A stretch of 5,708 bases of DNA, taken from an uncultured Pseudanabaenaceae cyanobacterium (GTDB lineage Bacteria; Cyanobacteriota; Cyanobacteriia; PCC-9006; JAAUQQ01). The stretch is taken from NCBI GenBank assembly GCA_938015405.1, contig CALLPZ010000232.1, positions 1 to 5,708 of the forward strand. Reading direction: 5' to 3'. The number at the start of each line of letters is the position of its first letter. The stretch's first letter is position 1. Made by a program: the position numbers and the translations under genes. The notes beneath the pieces were generated by a model. It was not told the origin of the DNA and made no database searches. It worked only from the letters and a program-made list of their open reading frames with translations. This document shows, piece by piece, positions 5,442 through 5,708 of the stretch.

Positions 5442-5708
5442 TCACGAAACCGTTACCAGTTGCTTCTTGATCGCCGCTTCCTTCACATCGTCACCAATAA
5501 ACACCAACTTGGTTTGGCGAGGCTCACCCTCACGCCAGGGCCGATCAAAGAAATAGTCAAAGCGATCGCCCACCCCCTGCATCACCAAGCGCATCGGCTT
5601 ATTCGGCACATTAACAAAGCCCTTCACCCGATAGACTTCCTGCTCCTGAGTAATCTGCTTCAGTTGTTTCACCAACGCCTTAGGCTCAAAGCCTGCCTCA
5701 CTCTGCCA
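5442..5708 (-). CDS. cobW: CobW-family (COG0523) GTPase, C-terminal fragment (5' end outside window)
   Basis: The last 88 residues are visible; the open frame continues past the right edge, so the TTG at 5675 is internal and not a start. The sequence matches the CobW C-terminal domain: VYRVKGFVNVP (25-35), QGVGDRFDYFFDRPW (44-58), the acidic/basic stretch REGEPRQTK (59-67) and LVFIGDDV (68-75). The family consists of metal-linked G3E GTPases involved in zinc handling or cobalamin synthesis. The P-loop, the CxCC metal site and the GTPase core lie outside the window, so the sub-type (cobalamin versus zinc chaperone) cannot be decided. It is followed by the hydrolase gene on the same strand after 120 nt. 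Confidence 0.9.
   Translation of the reverse strand, partial: WQSEAGFEPKALVKQLKQITQEQEVYRVKGFVNVPNKPMRLVMQGVGDRFDYFFDRPWREGEPRQTKLVFIGDDVKEAAIKKQLVTVS

Noticed and set aside
1..5708. Search for mobile elements, CRISPR arrays, tRNA or rRNA genes
   Set aside because: I saw no transposase or integrase motifs, no regularly spaced repeats, no tRNA-like cloverleaf and no rRNA sequence; nearly all bases are explained by six genes.

Overview
The window looks like cyanobacterial chromosome. Six perfect copies of the octamer GCGATCGC (HIP1) fall within 5.7 kb. HIP1 is a recognised over-represented word of cyanobacterial genomes. The protein styles fit too: a class III cyclase with a C-terminal TPR-like tail and a COG0523/CobW protein. 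Genus cannot be fixed from the sequence.

Layout from left to right. (1) 1-456, + strand: the 3' end of a class III nucleotidyl cyclase gene, cut by the window edge. It faces (2) 532-1320, - strand: a 5-formyltetrahydrofolate cyclo-ligase-like protein. (3) 1321-1514 is non-coding and holds two inverted repeats. (4) 1515-3748, - strand: a tight three-gene operon, read right to left. It encodes a YCII/DGPF-domain protein, a glutathione S-transferase and an ECF sigma factor of the ECF42 type (sigma2, sigma4, DUF6596, TPR-like C-terminus). The gaps are 13 and 10 nt, and each downstream Shine-Dalgarno overlaps the preceding stop codon. (5) 3749-3908 is a 160-nt promoter region. (6) 3909-5321, - strand: a membrane-anchored alpha/beta hydrolase. 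(7) 5322-5441 is non-coding and holds a short palindrome. (8) 5442-5708, - strand: the C-terminal part of a CobW-family GTPase, cut by the right edge.

The main result is regulatory. Upstream of the YCII gene, on the operon's strand, is TGTCGA-N17-CGTC. This matches the bipartite motif I recall being reported for ECF42 target promoters in Streptomyces (TGTCGA at -35, CG[A/T]C at -10). It suggests that the sigma factor encoded as the last gene drives its own operon, with a YCII protein and a GST as co-expressed output. The signal that activates the system cannot be read from the sequence.

Secondary points are as follows. The cyclase fragment lacks both transition-state residues (Asn and Arg) of the family, so it may be non-catalytic. 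The hydrolase carries a long insertion with one transmembrane segment and a second one at the C-terminus. The other genes look like ordinary housekeeping neighbours.
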